DNA from: a virus
DNA: 64,000 bases
IMG/VR virus record: IMGVR_UViG_3300030101_003968
Location: 1 to 64,000 of that record
Reading direction: 5' to 3' (one strand)
The notes under the pieces are model-generated. The model saw nothing but the letters and a program-made list of their open reading frames with translations. It was not told where the DNA came from and did not search any database. This document shows, piece after piece, positions 63,393 to 64,000 of the stretch. Every line of letters begins with the position of its first letter. Positions within the stretch are counted from its first letter, which is position 1. Both the position numbers and the translations under genes were made by a program.

Positions 63393-63445
63393 TCTCTAAC
63401 TATACACTCTTCATAAATGAAGAGAGTGTATAGTAAGAGATACTA
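63393..63445. repeat. Conserved hairpin repeat, copy R3
   Basis: Identical stem and loop to R1 (ACTATACACTCTTCAT-AA-ATGAAGAGAGTGTATAGT), 63 kb away, in the same orientation and position relative to leader motif and ATG. The identity stops at the A of ATACTA. Confidence 0.9.
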
Positions 63446-63719
63446 GATGGAGATGTTGAAGGAATCGAACCTTCGAGGATAACCTCCCTAATCCATAGGA
63501 ACACCTTGCGGGCTATGCCCCTCGTGAGTAGCTTTCTCACGACACAGAAGGGAGGAGGGGAATCGAACGCCTCGTGTACCCATCCGTTGTGCTTTGCCCG
63601 AAGTGCTTTGCCGTTGGATTGTACGCTCCCTTGAAAGAGTCGGGGGGAAGGTGTGACGTTTCACACCCAAAGAGAACCTTTGGTTGCATCCCGAAAGGCG
63701 TCCCCCCTATGGTCAAACT
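63446..63719. other. Non-coding structured region with tRNA-like T arms (minus strand)
   Basis: No credible gene. On the minus strand, two GGTTCGATTCC-type T arms appear: GAAGG-TTCGATT-CCTTC (63459-63475), preceded by an anticodon-like arm TTCCT-ATGGATT-AGGGA; and GAGGCG-TTCGATT-CCCCTC (about 63553-63571) with flanking AAGGGAG/CTCCCTT forming a 7-bp closing stem. Further upstream GGGGGG...CCCCCC brackets hairpins CCAAAG...CTTTGG (63667-63684) and GGTGTGA...TCACACC (63650-63667). None gives a complete canonical cloverleaf, so these may be degenerate tRNAs, tRNA mimics or another structured RNA. CGTGAG...CTCACG is at 63523-63541. Confidence 0.4.
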
Positions 63720-63863
63720 TCAATCAACCAAATCTTTCTGTTCGTTTTGCCACTTGTCGTGGGCTTTCTCTACGGCAGTGTTGAGAGCCTCTGCCTGTGC
63801 TCGGTCGATCGCCTGTCCCTGCATACGGGCAAGCTGAATAATTACGTTTACAATATCAGTCAT
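63720..63863 (-). CDS. Small helical hypothetical protein, 47 aa
   Basis: ATG 63863: MTDIVNVIIQLARMQGQAID, then AQAEALNTAVEKAHDKW. All-helical; overlaps the stop of the Cys-containing gene (63856) in ATGACTGA style. A longer reading upstream would overlap that gene out of frame and is rejected. Confidence 0.6.
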   Translation of the reverse strand: MTDIVNVIIQLARMQGQAIDRAQAEALNTAVEKAHDKWQNEQKDLVD

Positions 63864-64000
63864 CGTCGTTGTTTCTGTCGTAAGGTCTGAGTTCAAAGCT
63901 AACATCCCATGTTGCTTCGCATTCTTCACATTCGTAGTCGTAGTGCCACGCCTCCCCATCTGATTCAGAGTTGAGAAGGATTCCGTGACCACTGCACTTG
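63856..64000 (-). CDS. Zinc-ribbon-like protein, N-terminus cut by the window edge
   Basis: The frame runs from the right edge to TGA 63856; the visible 47 residues are KCSGHGILLNSESDGEAWHY, DYECEECEATWDVSFELRPY and an Asp/Asn tail. CxxC (CEEC) plus an upstream Cys-x-x-His suggests a zinc ribbon whose first half is mostly visible. Typical of small phage zinc-finger proteins; partner unknown. Confidence 0.6.
   Translation of the reverse strand, partial: KCSGHGILLNSESDGEAWHYDYECEECEATWDVSFELRPYDRNNDDD

Noticed and set aside
52311-64000. Host-type TAnnTTTG promoters for minus-strand genes
   Set aside because: By eye I found no convincing match at the expected distance from starts; a computed scan on the reverse strand would be decisive.

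Overview
The window is most of the genome of a tailed double-stranded DNA phage with a short-tail (podovirus-like) structural module. Its host is very probably a member of the Bacteroidetes, most likely a marine Flavobacteriales-type bacterium. Four things point to this host: (i) repeated promoters of the Bacteroidetes sigma-factor type (TAnnTTTG) in front of the plus-strand operons; (ii) a protein with a C-terminal type IX secretion (T9SS) sorting domain; (iii) dockerin-like modules of the kind common in Flavobacteriales surface proteins; (iv) a helicase with a BT4734/VirE-type N-terminal domain. No integrase, repressor, IS element or CRISPR array was seen. DNA and RNA polymerase genes were not found and may lie outside the window.

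Layout. (a) 1-2468, minus strand: tiny tightly coupled genes of unknown function, broken up by conserved hairpins. (b) 2469-3168: non-coding divergent junction, packed with short stem-loops that continue back into the coding sequence at 1968-2468. (c) 3169-9648, plus strand: internal metallopeptidase-like protein, lytic transglycosylase, virion decoration proteins, a Met/Gly-rich repeat protein, M15 endolysin, LamG-like protein and a sulfotransferase-like enzyme. (d) 9563-12136: a winged-helix-like gene on the minus strand, then a GroES-like protein, small genes, a divergent tRNA-like element and tRNA-Arg(TCT). (e) 12144-48019: terminase, portal, small cationic proteins, decoration proteins, scaffold, major capsid protein, tail adaptor, a tail nozzle protein split over two genes, two internal virion proteins and a 2801-residue polyvalent protein. 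(f) 47994-53008: holin candidate plus a run of exported proteins (T9SS cargo, outer-membrane-type protein, TM/coiled-coil protein, secreted thioredoxin-fold protein, lipoprotein) and a 47-residue dockerin-like protein. (g) 53120-54088: two more virion-type proteins. (h) 54085-64000, minus strand: replication and recombination genes (two PD-(D/E)XK nucleases, primase/helicase, Nmad1-like protein, a protein with an SSB-like tail, RecE-like exonuclease with annealing protein, DnaA domain IV-like protein) followed by many small early-type genes.

How it works together. The minus-strand block is probably early (takeover and replication) and the plus-strand block late (assembly and lysis). The two blocks carry different signals. 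Late operons have TAnnTTTG promoters, in several cases so close to the start codon that the mRNA would be nearly leaderless. Early genes have no recognisable TAnnTTTG promoter but share intercistronic hairpins (three near-identical copies, one with a compensatory base pair) followed by a TCAAACTTCAA motif about 12 nt before the start codon. The minus-strand block runs off both edges in the same orientation, so the genome may be circularly permuted; the two edge genes cannot be joined directly in frame.

Most unusual features: the array of about 24 short hairpins at 1986-2872, the phage-encoded T9SS cargo protein inside a cassette of envelope-directed proteins, the split nozzle gene with host-like inserts, and the dockerin-like modules.
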